A stretch of 64,000 bases of DNA from Anaerolineae bacterium (GTDB lineage: Bacteria > Chloroflexota > Anaerolineae > Aggregatilineales > Phototrophicaceae): positions 62,001-126,000 of the forward strand of contig JAJEBY010000013.1 of the NCBI GenBank assembly GCA_022822305.1, in the 5' to 3' direction. Positions within the stretch are counted from its first letter, which is position 1; each line of letters opens with the position of its first letter. Under the pieces are notes generated by a model. The model saw only the letters and a program-made list of their open reading frames with translations. It did not search any database and was not told the origin of the DNA. This document shows positions 16,501 through 25,518 of this stretch, in pieces. The translations under genes were made by a program, and so were the position numbers.

Positions 16501-17382
16501 ATGAGATTTGGCTTGATTCTGCCGAATTTCGGCGCCATCGCCGGCGGAGACGCCATCCGCCGCAGCGCCGTGTTGGCGGAGGAACTGAGTTACGATTCTG
16601 TCTGGACCACCGACCACCTGCTGATGCCGGCCAGCATGCCCGAGCCTTATGGCAACCTGGTCGAATCGCTGATCGCGCTTGCGATGGCGGCGACGGTCAC
16701 CGAGCGCGTCGAGTTGGGCACATCCATCATTGTGACGCCGATGCGCGAACCGGTGCTGCTGGCCAAGCAGTTGGCTTCGATCGACGCCATCTCCGGCGGA
16801 CGGCTGATCCTGGGCGCGGGCGTCGGCTGGCTGGAGCAGGAATTTGCTTATCTCAACGCCAACTTCGAGAATCGCGGCGCCCGCTTCGACGAAGGATTGG
16901 CGCTGTCGCTTGCCATGTGGTCCGACCAAGGCAGCTTCCACGGGGCATTCAACAGCATTGATGATGCGCTCTTCTCGCCGCTTCCCAGCCGAGGCGCGAA
17001 TCTGCCGATTTGGATCGGCGGCAACAGCGACCACGCCATTCGCCGCGCCGCGAACTTCGCCGATGGCTGGCATCCGGTCGGACTGACGCCGGCGGAACTG
17101 GCCGACGGCCTGGCGAGGCTGCGTTCGCAGTCGAACGGACGCGCGGTCACGGCCAGCCTGCGCAGCAATATCGAGCTGCTGGCGGCGGGCGAAAGCGCCA
17201 AGGGCTACGCCGCGCCCGGTCATGTCCCGCGCGGCACGGCTGCGGAAGTCACGGCGGAGCTGCGCGCCTATCAAGACGCCGGACTGGAGCACCTGGTATT
17301 GTGGCTGTTCCACGAAAGCTGGGACGAACTCGAAGCCAAAATCCGCCAATTCGCCACGGAGGTGATGCCGAATTTCAGATGA
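16501..17382 (+). CDS. LLM-class flavin- or F420-dependent oxidoreductase
   Basis: The product is 293 residues of the bacterial luciferase-like TIM barrel: 'MRFGLILPNFG' beta1, 'DSVWTTDHLLMP', 'ELGTSIIVTPMREPVLLAKQLASIDAISGGRLILGAGVGW' and 'LPIWIGGNS' near 170. This pattern matches the F420-type LLM subgroup (TIGR03619-like). The reaction and substrate are unknown; such enzymes often catalyse ring opening or monooxygenation of organic nitrogen compounds. The ATG at 16501 has AAAGGAGA 8 nt upstream. It is the first gene inside the inverted-repeat-flanked cassette. Confidence 0.88.
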   Translation: MRFGLILPNFGAIAGGDAIRRSAVLAEELSYDSVWTTDHLLMPASMPEPYGNLVESLIALAMAATVTERVELGTSIIVTPMREPVLLAKQLASIDAISGGRLILGAGVGWLEQEFAYLNANFENRGARFDEGLALSLAMWSDQGSFHGAFNSIDDALFSPLPSRGANLPIWIGGNSDHAIRRAANFADGWHPVGLTPAELADGLARLRSQSNGRAVTASLRSNIELLAAGESAKGYAAPGHVPRGTAAEVTAELRAYQDAGLEHLVLWLFHESWDELEAKIRQFATEVMPNFR

Positions 17383-17822
17383 TGCTGGGCGCTTGGCGGC
17401 TGACTGCAAGTGGGGTCATACCTGGTGAATAATGTGAGGATTGATTTGTATTACGATTTGTGTGCCTGATTCAGACCCCCATCCCCCGGCCCCTTCCCCC
17501 ATTAAAAGGGAAGGGGAGCTAACTGCGCGCGAACACGGCGACTTGGTCAGAGAATCGCTATGCTGAGAGGGCATAACGGGAGCAATTTGGCGCAAGTACC
17601 AAGCAAGCCTGGTAGGGGCGACTCGGTGAGTCGCCCGCAGGCATAGGACCAGAATTTGGCGCGGGGTTGCTGAATACAGGACAAGCCTTGTAGGGGCGAC
17701 CTATCAGGTCGCCCGCATGACGGGCCTCAAACGTGACAAAGCGCTCAATACCGTCCGACCATGGAGACCATCCAGTCTTTATGTATAGTGGTATGGAACA
17801 GAATAACGAAGGAGAGTGAACC
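17383..17822. repeat. Gap with C-rich element, two REP-like hairpins and weak promoter
   Basis: The 440-base gap has no gene. A C-rich/G-rich hairpin element lies at about 17475-17520. Two REP-like palindromes follow: GGGCGACTC/GAGTCGCCC (17616-17636) and GGGCGACCT/AGGTCGCCC (17694-17714), both in the TAGGGG...CGCCCGC orientation. A possible -10 box TATAGT (17784-17789) and the site GAAGGAGAG precede the deacetylase gene. Confidence 0.72.
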
Positions 17823-18698
17823 ATGAGCGAATTCAAATGGCGCGACGACCGCATATGCGCCGTTGCGCTGACCTTTGATCTGGATGGCGAGACCATTCCC
17901 TACATGCTCGATCCGCCCCAGGCCACCAAACGCATGGCGCTGATGTCGGAGTTCAGCTACGGTCCCAACGTCTCCATGCCGCATATCCTGGACTTGCTCG
18001 ATCTCTACGAGATCAAAGGCAGCTTCTTCTCGCCGGCGCGCACGTTGGAGCTGCATCCCGATGTCGCGCGCGAGATCGTGGCGCGCGGGCATGATCTGGG
18101 GCATCACGGCTTCATGCACGAACGCCCCGATGGCCTCAGCGACGAAAAAGAGGAACGCGTGCTGGCGGCAGGTATCAAGGTCATCGAGGATATCACCGGC
18201 AGCCGGCCAACCGGCTATCGCTCGCCCGCCTGGGAGCTCAAGCCATCGTCGCCCGCCTTGCTCAAGCGCTACGGCTTTCAGTACGACAGCAGTTTGATGG
18301 GTTACGATATTCCTTACTGGGTGGAAACGGACGAGGGCGATCTGCTGGAGCTGCCGGTCAGCTGGCGCAACGATGACTGGGTGCAATTCGGCTTCGTCTC
18401 GGTACCCGCCGTCGGCAACGGCATCAGTCCGCCTTCGATCGGATTGGAAGTTTTCACCGCCGAATTCGAAGGCTTGTTCGCGCGCGGCGGTCTGTTCAAC
18501 ATGACCATGCATCCCTTCCTGGCGGGGCGTCCCGGCGGCTTGATCGTGCTCGAGCGGCTGATCCGGCATTTGCGCGGCTTCCCGCGTGTCTGGTGGGCCA
18601 AGCTCAGCGAGATCGCCGATTATTGCCACGAGAGCGCGGTCGCCTCGACGCTGCCCCGCGCGACTACAGAAATCCCCGCGGCCAAATGGATCGACTGA
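17823..18698 (+). CDS. Polysaccharide deacetylase-fold enzyme (NodB-like, PuuE/HpuA-type)
   Basis: The product is 291 residues. The NodB-type barrel is marked by 'VALTFDLDGE' (first Asp motif, residues 15-24), the His motif 'GHDLGHHGFMHERP' near 95, 'GYRSPAWEL' near 135 and 'LFNMTMHPFL' near 225. This layout matches the cytoplasmic branch acting on C-N bonds of small heterocycles or amides (allantoinase PuuE-like), not secreted chitin deacetylases, since no signal peptide exists. That reading agrees with the neighbouring amidase and M20 genes but is inference. The stop is 2 nt before the next start. Confidence 0.88.
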   Translation: MSEFKWRDDRICAVALTFDLDGETIPYMLDPPQATKRMALMSEFSYGPNVSMPHILDLLDLYEIKGSFFSPARTLELHPDVAREIVARGHDLGHHGFMHERPDGLSDEKEERVLAAGIKVIEDITGSRPTGYRSPAWELKPSSPALLKRYGFQYDSSLMGYDIPYWVETDEGDLLELPVSWRNDDWVQFGFVSVPAVGNGISPPSIGLEVFTAEFEGLFARGGLFNMTMHPFLAGRPGGLIVLERLIRHLRGFPRVWWAKLSEIADYCHESAVASTLPRATTEIPAAKWID

Positions 18699-18700
18699 TC

Positions 18701-19471
18701 ATGACGATGCGATTTCAAGACAAGACGGTTTTGGTCACCGGCGCCGGTCATGGCATCGGGCGACAGATCGCGCTCGATTTCGCGGCCGAGGGCGCCAAGG
18801 TCGGCGTCAATGATGTCGCTGCTGATCGCGCTCATGCGGTCACATCCGAGATCCAGGCCGCCGGCGGCAAGGCGCAGGCGCTGGTCGCTGATGTCTGCTC
18901 CGCTGAACAGGTCGAGCGCATGGTTACGGAACTGGCTAGCCGCTTTGGCGCGCCCGATATACTGGTCAATAACGCCGGCATCTATCCCAACAGCCTCATC
19001 GTCGATATGAGCGAAGAGGAATGGGACCGCGTCTGGGACATCAACGTCAAGGGCATGTTCCTGGTCAGTCGCGCGGCGCTGAAGCGCATGATCGGCGTTA
19101 AGTCGCGCGGCAAAATCATCAATATGACCTCCGGCGCGGCCTTGCGCGCGCGGGTCGGCGCAGCGCACTATTGCTCGTCCAAGGCGGCGATTTCGATGTT
19201 CACGCAGGTGCTGGCGCTGGAAGCCGCCGAGCATAATATCCAGGTCAATGCGGTGGCGCCGGGCTTGATTGAAGTGCCAGATTGGGGACTGACGCAGGAG
19301 TATATTGACGCGCTGGTGGGCACGACGCCGCGCGGTCGCATCGGGCAACCCGCCGATATTTCGGCCATGGCGCGCTATCTGGCTTCGGACGAGGCCGACT
19401 TCATCACTGGCTCGGTCATGCTGGTTGATGGCGGCGCCTCCGCGGGCCAGAATCTGCCGCTCAGCGGATGA
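18701..19471 (+). CDS. Short-chain dehydrogenase/reductase
   Basis: The product is 256 residues: TGAGHGIGRQ for the dinucleotide (about residues 13-22), 'VNNAGIYPNS', Ser in 'NMTSGAALRA', 'YCSSKAA' as YxxxK, and the usual 'ADFITGSVMLVDGGAS' end. 'VNDVAADRA' after beta2 points to NAD(H). Substrate unknown. The start 2 nt after the deacetylase stop and the ATGA overlap with the M20 gene make a tight three-gene operon. A longer in-frame start (18593) lies inside the deacetylase gene and is rejected. Confidence 0.91.
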   Translation: MTMRFQDKTVLVTGAGHGIGRQIALDFAAEGAKVGVNDVAADRAHAVTSEIQAAGGKAQALVADVCSAEQVERMVTELASRFGAPDILVNNAGIYPNSLIVDMSEEEWDRVWDINVKGMFLVSRAALKRMIGVKSRGKIINMTSGAALRARVGAAHYCSSKAAISMFTQVLALEAAEHNIQVNAVAPGLIEVPDWGLTQEYIDALVGTTPRGRIGQPADISAMARYLASDEADFITGSVMLVDGGASAGQNLPLSG

Positions 19472-20802
19472 CGCCCATGAACCTAAACACGATTGAATCA
19501 CAGGTCCACGCGCGAATCGATGCCATGCGCGCCGAAATCATCCGGCTTACGCAAGACATGGTCGCCTACAAGAGCGTCAATCCGCGTTTCATGCCTGATC
19601 CTGAAAACAGCGACGAAACCGGCGTGCAGGACTATCTCGAATCCAAACTGAATTCGTTGGGCTTGCCGGTGACGCGCTGGGAAGCCGAGCCGCGCCGTCC
19701 CAATCTGGTTGGCCTGCGGGCTGGCGCGGGCGGCGGCAAGAGCCTGGCTTTCAACGGGCATATCGATGTTGTGCCTATCGGCGATCTGGACGGCTGGAAC
19801 CATGATCCCTGGGGCAGCGACATCGTCGATGGCAGGCTATACGGACGCGGCGCCGTCGATATGAAAGCGGGTATCGCCGCCTTCATCGCCGCCACCGAAG
19901 CCATCATCAACTGCGACATCGCCTTGAACGGCGACCTGCAGCTGCATATCGTCGTCGATGAAGAAGCGGGCGGATTCGCCGGCACGCGCGATTTGATAGC
20001 GCGGGGTTATCGGACGGATGGCGTCATCGTGGCCGAGCCGACTTCCGGCTTGATCGATGCGGCGGAAGGCGGGCTGAGCTGGCTGCGCGTCACCATCCGC
20101 GGCCGCGCGGCGCACGCCGGTTGGCGCTTCGCGCAGATCTATCCCCAGCCCGAAGCCGATGCCGAAAACTCGGAGGGCGTCAACGCCATCGAAAAAGGCG
20201 TCAGATTCGTACAAGCCGTGCGCGAGTTCGAGCGTGACTGGGCGCTTTCCCGCCAGCATCCGCTGATGCCGCCGGGCATCACCACCATCAATCCCGGCGT
20301 GATAGTCGGCGGAGTGGGCTTGGGCGACGATGGCTTGCCCCAGATCACCTCCAATCCGGCCATGATTCCCGATATCTGCGTGATCGATTTTGATTTCAAA
20401 TACCTGCCGACCGAGTCTTTCGACGATGTGCGCGCGGAATTCGAAGCCTTCGTCAGCGCCTTCGCCCAGACCGATCCCTGGCTGCGCGAGCATCCGCCGA
20501 CTTTGCAGTGGCATCTGTCGAATATCGATTTTCCGCCCTTTTCCACCGCGCCCGATCATCCGCTGATCGACGCCGCGCGCGGCGCCAACCGGGCGTTGGG
20601 AATCGAAACGGTCTTGACCGGCAAGCGCGCCGTCACCGATGCCGCCTTTTACGCCGGCGCCGGCATGACGCCCATCATCCTCGGTCCGGCGGGCGAAGGA
20701 CTGCACGGCGATAATGAATACGTCGAGCTGGATTCCTTGATCGACACCGCCAAAGTTTTCGCCGGCGTCATCTTGCGTTGGTGCGGCGTCGCGGAGCAGT
20801 GA
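19468..20802 (+). CDS. M20 family metallopeptidase (ArgE/DapE/Acy1-like)
   Basis: The product is 444 residues. Zinc-site motifs in order: 'FNGHIDVVP' (about 88-96), 'GRGAVDMKAG' with the bridging Asp, 'VDEEAGG' with catalytic and metal Glu, and 'GLHGDNEYV' with the last His. The family removes N-acyl groups or splits dipeptides in the cytoplasm. A lid domain with 'GRAAHAGW' sits in the middle. It starts in an ATGA overlap with the SDR gene; an alternative ATG lies 9 nt on. It is the last gene of the cassette bounded by the inverted composite repeats. Confidence 0.92.
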   Translation: MTPMNLNTIESQVHARIDAMRAEIIRLTQDMVAYKSVNPRFMPDPENSDETGVQDYLESKLNSLGLPVTRWEAEPRRPNLVGLRAGAGGGKSLAFNGHIDVVPIGDLDGWNHDPWGSDIVDGRLYGRGAVDMKAGIAAFIAATEAIINCDIALNGDLQLHIVVDEEAGGFAGTRDLIARGYRTDGVIVAEPTSGLIDAAEGGLSWLRVTIRGRAAHAGWRFAQIYPQPEADAENSEGVNAIEKGVRFVQAVREFERDWALSRQHPLMPPGITTINPGVIVGGVGLGDDGLPQITSNPAMIPDICVIDFDFKYLPTESFDDVRAEFEAFVSAFAQTDPWLREHPPTLQWHLSNIDFPPFSTAPDHPLIDAARGANRALGIETVLTGKRAVTDAAFYAGAGMTPIILGPAGEGLHGDNEYVELDSLIDTAKVFAGVILRWCGVAEQ

Positions 20803-20819
20803 AGGCGGCTATAATCTTA

Positions 20820-20987
20820 GCCACCGAGAACGCAGAAGTAGTTCCTGCAAAGTAATGCCAAGGATAAAGGGACGTTGTAGGGGCGTCTCGATGAGACGCC
20901 CGCTTTCCCAGCCACGTTATTTTGGGCGTTTCGGCGAAACGCCCCTACAGGTTTGTATCTGCATGACTAACTTAGTTCTACTGAGAA
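20820..20987 (-). repeat. Composite repeat, copy 2 (inverted)
   Basis: Reverse-complement partner of 16260-16424. It has the same two hairpins in the same order (GGGCGTTTCG type, then GGGCGTCTC type), the same GTGGCTGGGAA linker and the same end blocks TTCTCAG and TTCTCGGTGG. By eye the copies are roughly 85 percent identical over about 165 bases. Confidence 0.88.
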
Positions 20988-21158
20988 TGGGTATTACGGT
21001 TGAACGCGTACGGAACGGAATTCCAAAATTGAACCGAACCTATTCGTTGATAAGAAGCACTGCATCTACGTCAATTGAAATCCCTAATTTGCTTTGCATT
21101 TCTCTGTGCCCTCTGTGGCTAGTGTCTCTGTAACGTGCGCAGCAATTGAACGAATCTC
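20988..21158. other. Gap with CTCTGTG-type repeat
   Basis: No gene is supported. Near 21092-21130 are CTCTGTGCCCTCTGTGG units, a short dispersed repeat also seen near 14435, 16404, 34515 and 34715. An open frame across 20855-21133 reads only through repeats. Confidence 0.5.
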
Positions 21159-22316
21159 ATGACTATTGCCACCGATCTCCAAACCCAACTTGAGCGCTAC
21201 CTGGCCGATCTGAAGCTACTGGTGGCGATCGATTCCGGCACCTACGACAAAGCGGGCTGCAATCGCGTCAACGACTGGCTGGAAGCGCGTCTGTCGCCCT
21301 TGGGTTACGCTATCGAGCGCTTCCCGCAGCTGGAAACCGGCGACCATCTGCTGGCGCGAATGCGCGGCAGCGGCCAGGCGCGCATCCTGCTGCTCGGCCA
21401 CAGCGACACGGTCTATCCGCGCGGCACTGCGGCGCAGCGTCCCTTGCGGCAGGTCGGCGACCGCCTGCTGGGACCCGGAACCTGCGATATGAAGGCCGGC
21501 TTGCTCAGCGGCATCTATGCCATCGAGGCGCTGATGCGGGCGGGTTTCGATGACTTCGCCGAACTGGCGTTGCTTTGCGTCGCCGATGAAGAGGTCGATC
21601 AACGCACATCGATTCCGCTGATCCGCGAGACCGCGCGCGGATTCGATGCCGTGCTGGTGCTGGAGGCGGCGCGCGAAAACGGCGATATCGTCACCTCGCG
21701 CAAGGGCAATGTCGTGTTCCGCGTCGACGCGAGCGGGCATAGCGCTCACGCCGGCGTCGAACCGGAGAAAGGCCGCAACGCCATCACCGCTTTGATGCGG
21801 CGCCTGCTGCAGCTGGAGAATCTGGCGAATCCCGACGCCGGAATCACCCTCAACATTGGCGTGATCGACGGCGGCCGGGCTGCCAACATCGTGCCCGATC
21901 GCGCCCGCGCAGCGGTCGATATCCGCGCCTATGCGCAAGCCGAGCTCGATGCGACGGTTGCGGGCGCCGAAGCGATATTCGCCGCCGCCGACGACGATGG
22001 GATACAATTTGTCACGACCAGTCACAGCGCGTCGCCGCCGATGCCGCGAACGGAAGCGATAGCGCGGCTGGAAGCGCTGGCCATACGCGTCGCCCGCGAC
22101 CTCGGTTTCGAGTTGCGCGGCGTCAGCACCGGTGGCGCGGCCGATAGCGCCTTTGCGGCGGCGGAAGGTGTGCCGGCGCTCGATGGCCTGGGTCCCATCG
22201 GCGGCCTGGATCACGGACCCGACGAGTATATTCTGGAGAGCAGCATCGTGCCGCGGACCGCGCTGCTGGCGGAATTGATCAGGCTGATCTGTCGTAATAC
22301 TGTTCAAGCCTTGTAG
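21159..22316 (+). CDS. M20 family metallopeptidase (glutamate carboxypeptidase-like)
   Basis: The product is 385 residues with the CPG2-type arrangement: 'LLGHSDTVYP' near 78, 'GPGTCDMKAG' near 107, 'CVADEEVDQ' near 142 (Glu base and Glu ligand), 'GHSAHAGVEPEKGRNA' in the dimerisation domain, and 'GGLDHGPDEYI' with the last His. It likely splits a C-terminal amino acid from a peptide or folate-type conjugate in the cytoplasm. There is no signal peptide. The three M20 enzymes in this window are divergent, so they probably act on different substrates. Confidence 0.92.
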   Translation: MTIATDLQTQLERYLADLKLLVAIDSGTYDKAGCNRVNDWLEARLSPLGYAIERFPQLETGDHLLARMRGSGQARILLLGHSDTVYPRGTAAQRPLRQVGDRLLGPGTCDMKAGLLSGIYAIEALMRAGFDDFAELALLCVADEEVDQRTSIPLIRETARGFDAVLVLEAARENGDIVTSRKGNVVFRVDASGHSAHAGVEPEKGRNAITALMRRLLQLENLANPDAGITLNIGVIDGGRAANIVPDRARAAVDIRAYAQAELDATVAGAEAIFAAADDDGIQFVTTSHSASPPMPRTEAIARLEALAIRVARDLGFELRGVSTGGAADSAFAAAEGVPALDGLGPIGGLDHGPDEYILESSIVPRTALLAELIRLICRNTVQAL

Positions 22317-22657
22317 GGACGACTTGGTGGATCGCCCGCCAAAACGCAATAGAATGTAGGGGCTACCAGGTGGGTCGCCCGCCAAAGCGCAATAAAATGT
22401 AAAGGCTTGAATGGTAATATGGTTTGCGCACCGAGATTCTACCCCATCCGCCGGCCCCGTCCCCAGCAAGCTAGGGAAGGGGAGCCAACATCGCGCGAAC
22501 ACGCAGTCTGGGCCAGAGAAGCGCCACGTTTGCCGGGCTTGATAATAACCTTTGAGTACAAATTCGGCGCCCGACAGCCAATATCAATCAAACTTTGCAG
22601 GGGCCACCCAATGGGTCGCCCGAAAGACATAGATAGATCTGATGAGCGGAGAACGCC
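22317..22657. repeat. Gap with three degenerate REP-like palindromes and a C-rich element
   Basis: The 341-base gap holds no gene. REP-like copies lie at about 22313-22341, 22356-22384 and 22597-22622, all in the TAGGG...CGCCC direction and with imperfect stems. A C-rich/G-rich element is at about 22435-22490. The decayed stems contrast with perfect ones elsewhere in the window. Confidence 0.65.
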
Positions 22658-24001
22658 ATGAATAGCCAAGATCTATTGAAACGCCTGGATGACGACCGGA
22701 TCGAATTCCTCTGGGTGGCCTACCACGATTACAACGGCCGCGCCTGCGCCAAGACCATTCCCAAGCGCAACTTCGCCGAGGTCGTCGAGGGCGGCGTGGT
22801 ATTCGCGCGCGCCAATCTGGAATTCGGCGTCGATGACCACATGGCGGCTGATGGCATCTGGCAGGCGGAAACCGGCGACTTCCTGGCGCTGCCCGATCCG
22901 GACGCCTATTGGAAGCTGCCCTATATCGACAACACCGCCATCGTCTTCTGCAATATGATGACCGAAGACTACCGCCCTTTCGAAGGCTGTCCGCGGGGGA
23001 CTCTGGGACGGGCGCTGGAAAAATACGCCGCACGCCAAATCAGCGTCACCGCCGCCCTGGAAGCCGAATTCAGCCTCTATACCAAAACAGCCGACGGCGA
23101 CTATCTGCCCAGCCGCGCCGGCGGTATGTTCACCGTGGCCGGCTTGAATCAGTTTGCGGATCTGATGCACGATATCGTGGCCGCGCTCGAAAGCATGGGT
23201 GTGCCCGTCGAACAGCTGGGCAAAGAATACGGGACATCGCAATTCGAGTTCTCCACGCGCTACAGCGATGCCCTGGCCGCCGCCGATCGCTATCTCATCA
23301 GCAAGGAAGTCACGCGGGCGCTGGCGCGGAAGCACGGACAAATCGCATCGCATATGCCCAAACCCTTCGCCGAACACGGCGGCAACGGCTTGCATATTCA
23401 TCTTTCGCTATTTGACGCCGATTCTGGCGCCAACCTGCTGGCGGGCACGGGCTTGGCGGATCCGCTAAGCGAGAGCGGCCGTCACTTCGTCGGCGGGTTG
23501 ATGGAGCATGCGCCGGCCATCTGTGGCGTTGCCGCGCCCACGGTGAATTCTTACAAGCGCTTGCAGCCGGCATCCTGGGCGCCCGCGCATATCGCCTGGG
23601 GCGTCGGCAATCGCGGCGTGCTGCTGCGCGTGCCCGATGTCAACCAGCGCTGCCGCGTCGAATATCGCGCTGCTGACAATACCTGCAATCCTTATCTGCT
23701 GCTGACGGCCTTGCTCAGCGCCGGCCTGGACGGCATCGACGCGCAAGCCGATTCCGGCGCGCCTTTCAACGACGACGATGTCGGCCATTTCAGCGATGCG
23801 CAGCTGCAGGACCACGGCATTGAATATCTGCCGCGGACGCTGCCGGTCGCGCTTGACGCGCTGGAAAACGACGCTGTCTTGATGGCGGCGCTGGCGCCGG
23901 TCATCGGGGGCGAATTCCTCAAGGTCAAACGCATGGAATTGGAAACGTACAACTTGCACGTGCATCCCTGGGAGCGACAAATGTATCTGGAAGTCACCTG
24001 A
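22658..24001 (+). CDS. Glutamine synthetase-like gamma-glutamyl ligase
   Basis: The product is 447 residues. It keeps the GS catalytic barrel: 'EAEFSLY' metal Glu near 142, 'QLGKEYGTSQFEFS' near 188, 'HMPKPFAEHGGNGLHIHLS' with the ATP/metal His near 245, and 'RLQPASWAPAHIAWGVGNRG' with the Arg that binds glutamate and phosphate. The N-terminal beta-grasp part is short, as in GlnA-like enzymes that join glutamate to amines (PuuA/GlnA3-type) instead of ammonia. Substrate unknown. It overlaps the amidohydrolase gene by TGATG, an arrangement that mirrors the two domains of FluG-like proteins. Confidence 0.89.
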   Translation: MNSQDLLKRLDDDRIEFLWVAYHDYNGRACAKTIPKRNFAEVVEGGVVFARANLEFGVDDHMAADGIWQAETGDFLALPDPDAYWKLPYIDNTAIVFCNMMTEDYRPFEGCPRGTLGRALEKYAARQISVTAALEAEFSLYTKTADGDYLPSRAGGMFTVAGLNQFADLMHDIVAALESMGVPVEQLGKEYGTSQFEFSTRYSDALAAADRYLISKEVTRALARKHGQIASHMPKPFAEHGGNGLHIHLSLFDADSGANLLAGTGLADPLSESGRHFVGGLMEHAPAICGVAAPTVNSYKRLQPASWAPAHIAWGVGNRGVLLRVPDVNQRCRVEYRAADNTCNPYLLLTALLSAGLDGIDAQADSGAPFNDDDVGHFSDAQLQDHGIEYLPRTLPVALDALENDAVLMAALAPVIGGEFLKVKRMELETYNLHVHPWERQMYLEVT

Positions 24002-25188
24002 TGCTTGATTTCAGCGAACTGCCCGTGGTCGATGTCCATTGTCATCCCTATACCGCCAAACCGCAGCTCAGCGCCGATGAATGGGTCGACGAGGTGTCAT
24101 TCGGCGGCGGCTCGGCCGATTACCTGCGCGCCGGTGGCATGAACGCGGATGAGTCCGCGCTGGCCATGTTGCAGCGGGTCAAGCGCGATACCATGTATTT
24201 CCGTTTCCTGTGTCGGCGCCTGGCCGAATACTTTGATGTCGAGCCGACGGTCGATGCCATCGTCGCCGCCCGAAACCGATCCATCGCCGCCGATGGTTAT
24301 CCCGCCTATGCGGGGGCGCTGCATCGCGCCGGCAAGATCGAGACGCTGATCGTCGATGACGGCTATCCGCTGCCGCAAGTTGACCTTGATGGCTTTCGCG
24401 CCGAGGTCGGCGTCGAGGTCGTGCCGCTGCTGCGCATTGAGGTGCTGATTCAGGACTTGCTCGCAGCCGAATGCGGCTGGGATGAGTTCTCGCGCGCCTA
24501 CGATGATCGCATCGCCGCGGCGCTGACCGATGGCGGATACAAGGGACTAAAATCGATCATCGCTTATCGCACCGGTTTGGATATCGCGCCGGGCAGCCGC
24601 TCCAATGACCAAGGCCGTATCGCGCTGGAGAAAATCCGCGGCGCGCGCGGTCGCGGCGGCGATGCCGTCAAGCATCTGCGCGATCATCTTTTCTGTCGCG
24701 CCATCGAGCGCTGCATCGATTTTGACGCGCCTTTTCAAGTGCATACCGGCATGGGCGATTGGGAAGTGCATCTGGAGGCTTGTCGGCCGGCGCTGCTGAT
24801 GGAGCTGCTGCGCTACCCGGCTTACCGCGCCTGCAAGTTCCTGCTGGTGCATACTGGATATCCCTATCACGCCGAAGCCGGCTACATCGCCAATGTGCTG
24901 CCCAATATCTGGTGCGATATCTCCGAGGGTTTGCCCTTCGCGGGCAACGCCGCCAAACGCATCATCGCCGAAGTGCTGGAGATGGCGCCGATTTCACGCG
25001 TCTGCTACGGCTCCGATACCTACAATACGCCGGAGCCCTTCTATGCCAGCGCCTTGCTGGGCAAGCGGGCGCTCGCGGCTGCGCTGGGCGAGCTGGTCGA
25101 TGACGGTTTCATGACCGTCGCCGAAGCGCATGAGACTGCTAAGCTCATCCTCGCGGATAACGCCCGCGAGTTATATGGCCTTGGTTGA
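24001..25188 (+). CDS. Amidohydrolase-2 family protein (FluG N-domain-like)
   Basis: The product is 395 residues. 'VVDVHCHPY' (residues 9-17) supplies the HxH metal site, 'FQVHTGMGDWE' near 250 a further His, 'LLVHTGYPY' the next, and 'VCYGSDTYNTPE' the metal Asp strand. This pattern matches the amidohydrolase domain that in fungal FluG is fused to a glutamine-synthetase-like domain. Here the two are separate, translationally coupled genes. A joint pathway of gamma-glutamylation and hydrolysis is plausible but not shown. Confidence 0.88.
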   Translation: MLDFSELPVVDVHCHPYTAKPQLSADEWVDEVSFGGGSADYLRAGGMNADESALAMLQRVKRDTMYFRFLCRRLAEYFDVEPTVDAIVAARNRSIAADGYPAYAGALHRAGKIETLIVDDGYPLPQVDLDGFRAEVGVEVVPLLRIEVLIQDLLAAECGWDEFSRAYDDRIAAALTDGGYKGLKSIIAYRTGLDIAPGSRSNDQGRIALEKIRGARGRGGDAVKHLRDHLFCRAIERCIDFDAPFQVHTGMGDWEVHLEACRPALLMELLRYPAYRACKFLLVHTGYPYHAEAGYIANVLPNIWCDISEGLPFAGNAAKRIIAEVLEMAPISRVCYGSDTYNTPEPFYASALLGKRALAAALGELVDDGFMTVAEAHETAKLILADNARELYGLG

Positions 25189-25518
25189 TGGACTAGCAGG
25201 GCTTGCGCAGCATCCGCTAGAATGCTTCGGGTATTCCTCTCGTCCGTCTGGAAACGTAGTAGCGACTCACGGAGTCGCCCCTACAAATTGCGCGAGTTCC
25301 GGCGGGCGTCTCGGCGAGACGCCCCTACAGTTGGTTGCGCTACGGCGGGCGACCTGGTAGGTCGCCCCTACAATTTGCGCTAGTGCAGATGCCAGGGATT
25401 CTTGTCTTCTCTCCTTCATGTACAATCTGCGCAAACCTGTCCTGTCCTAAACATATCAATGTTAAAGGGTCTGGGCGGGGTATAAACAGCGCATTATCGC
25501 GCCCGCAAGCCGCCCGCG
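25189..25518. repeat. Cluster of three REP-like palindromes
   Basis: The 330-base gap between convergent genes has three palindromes in one orientation: GCGACTC/GAGTCGC (25262-25278), GGGCGTCTC/GAGACGCCC (25304-25324) and GGGCGACCT/AGGTCGCCC (25347-25367), each followed by CCCTACA. Nothing else is recognised to 25518. Confidence 0.75.

Noticed and set aside
19837-20706. 289-codon frame opposite the M20 gene
   Set aside because: Antisense shadow; the plus strand encodes a complete M20 enzyme with all zinc motifs.
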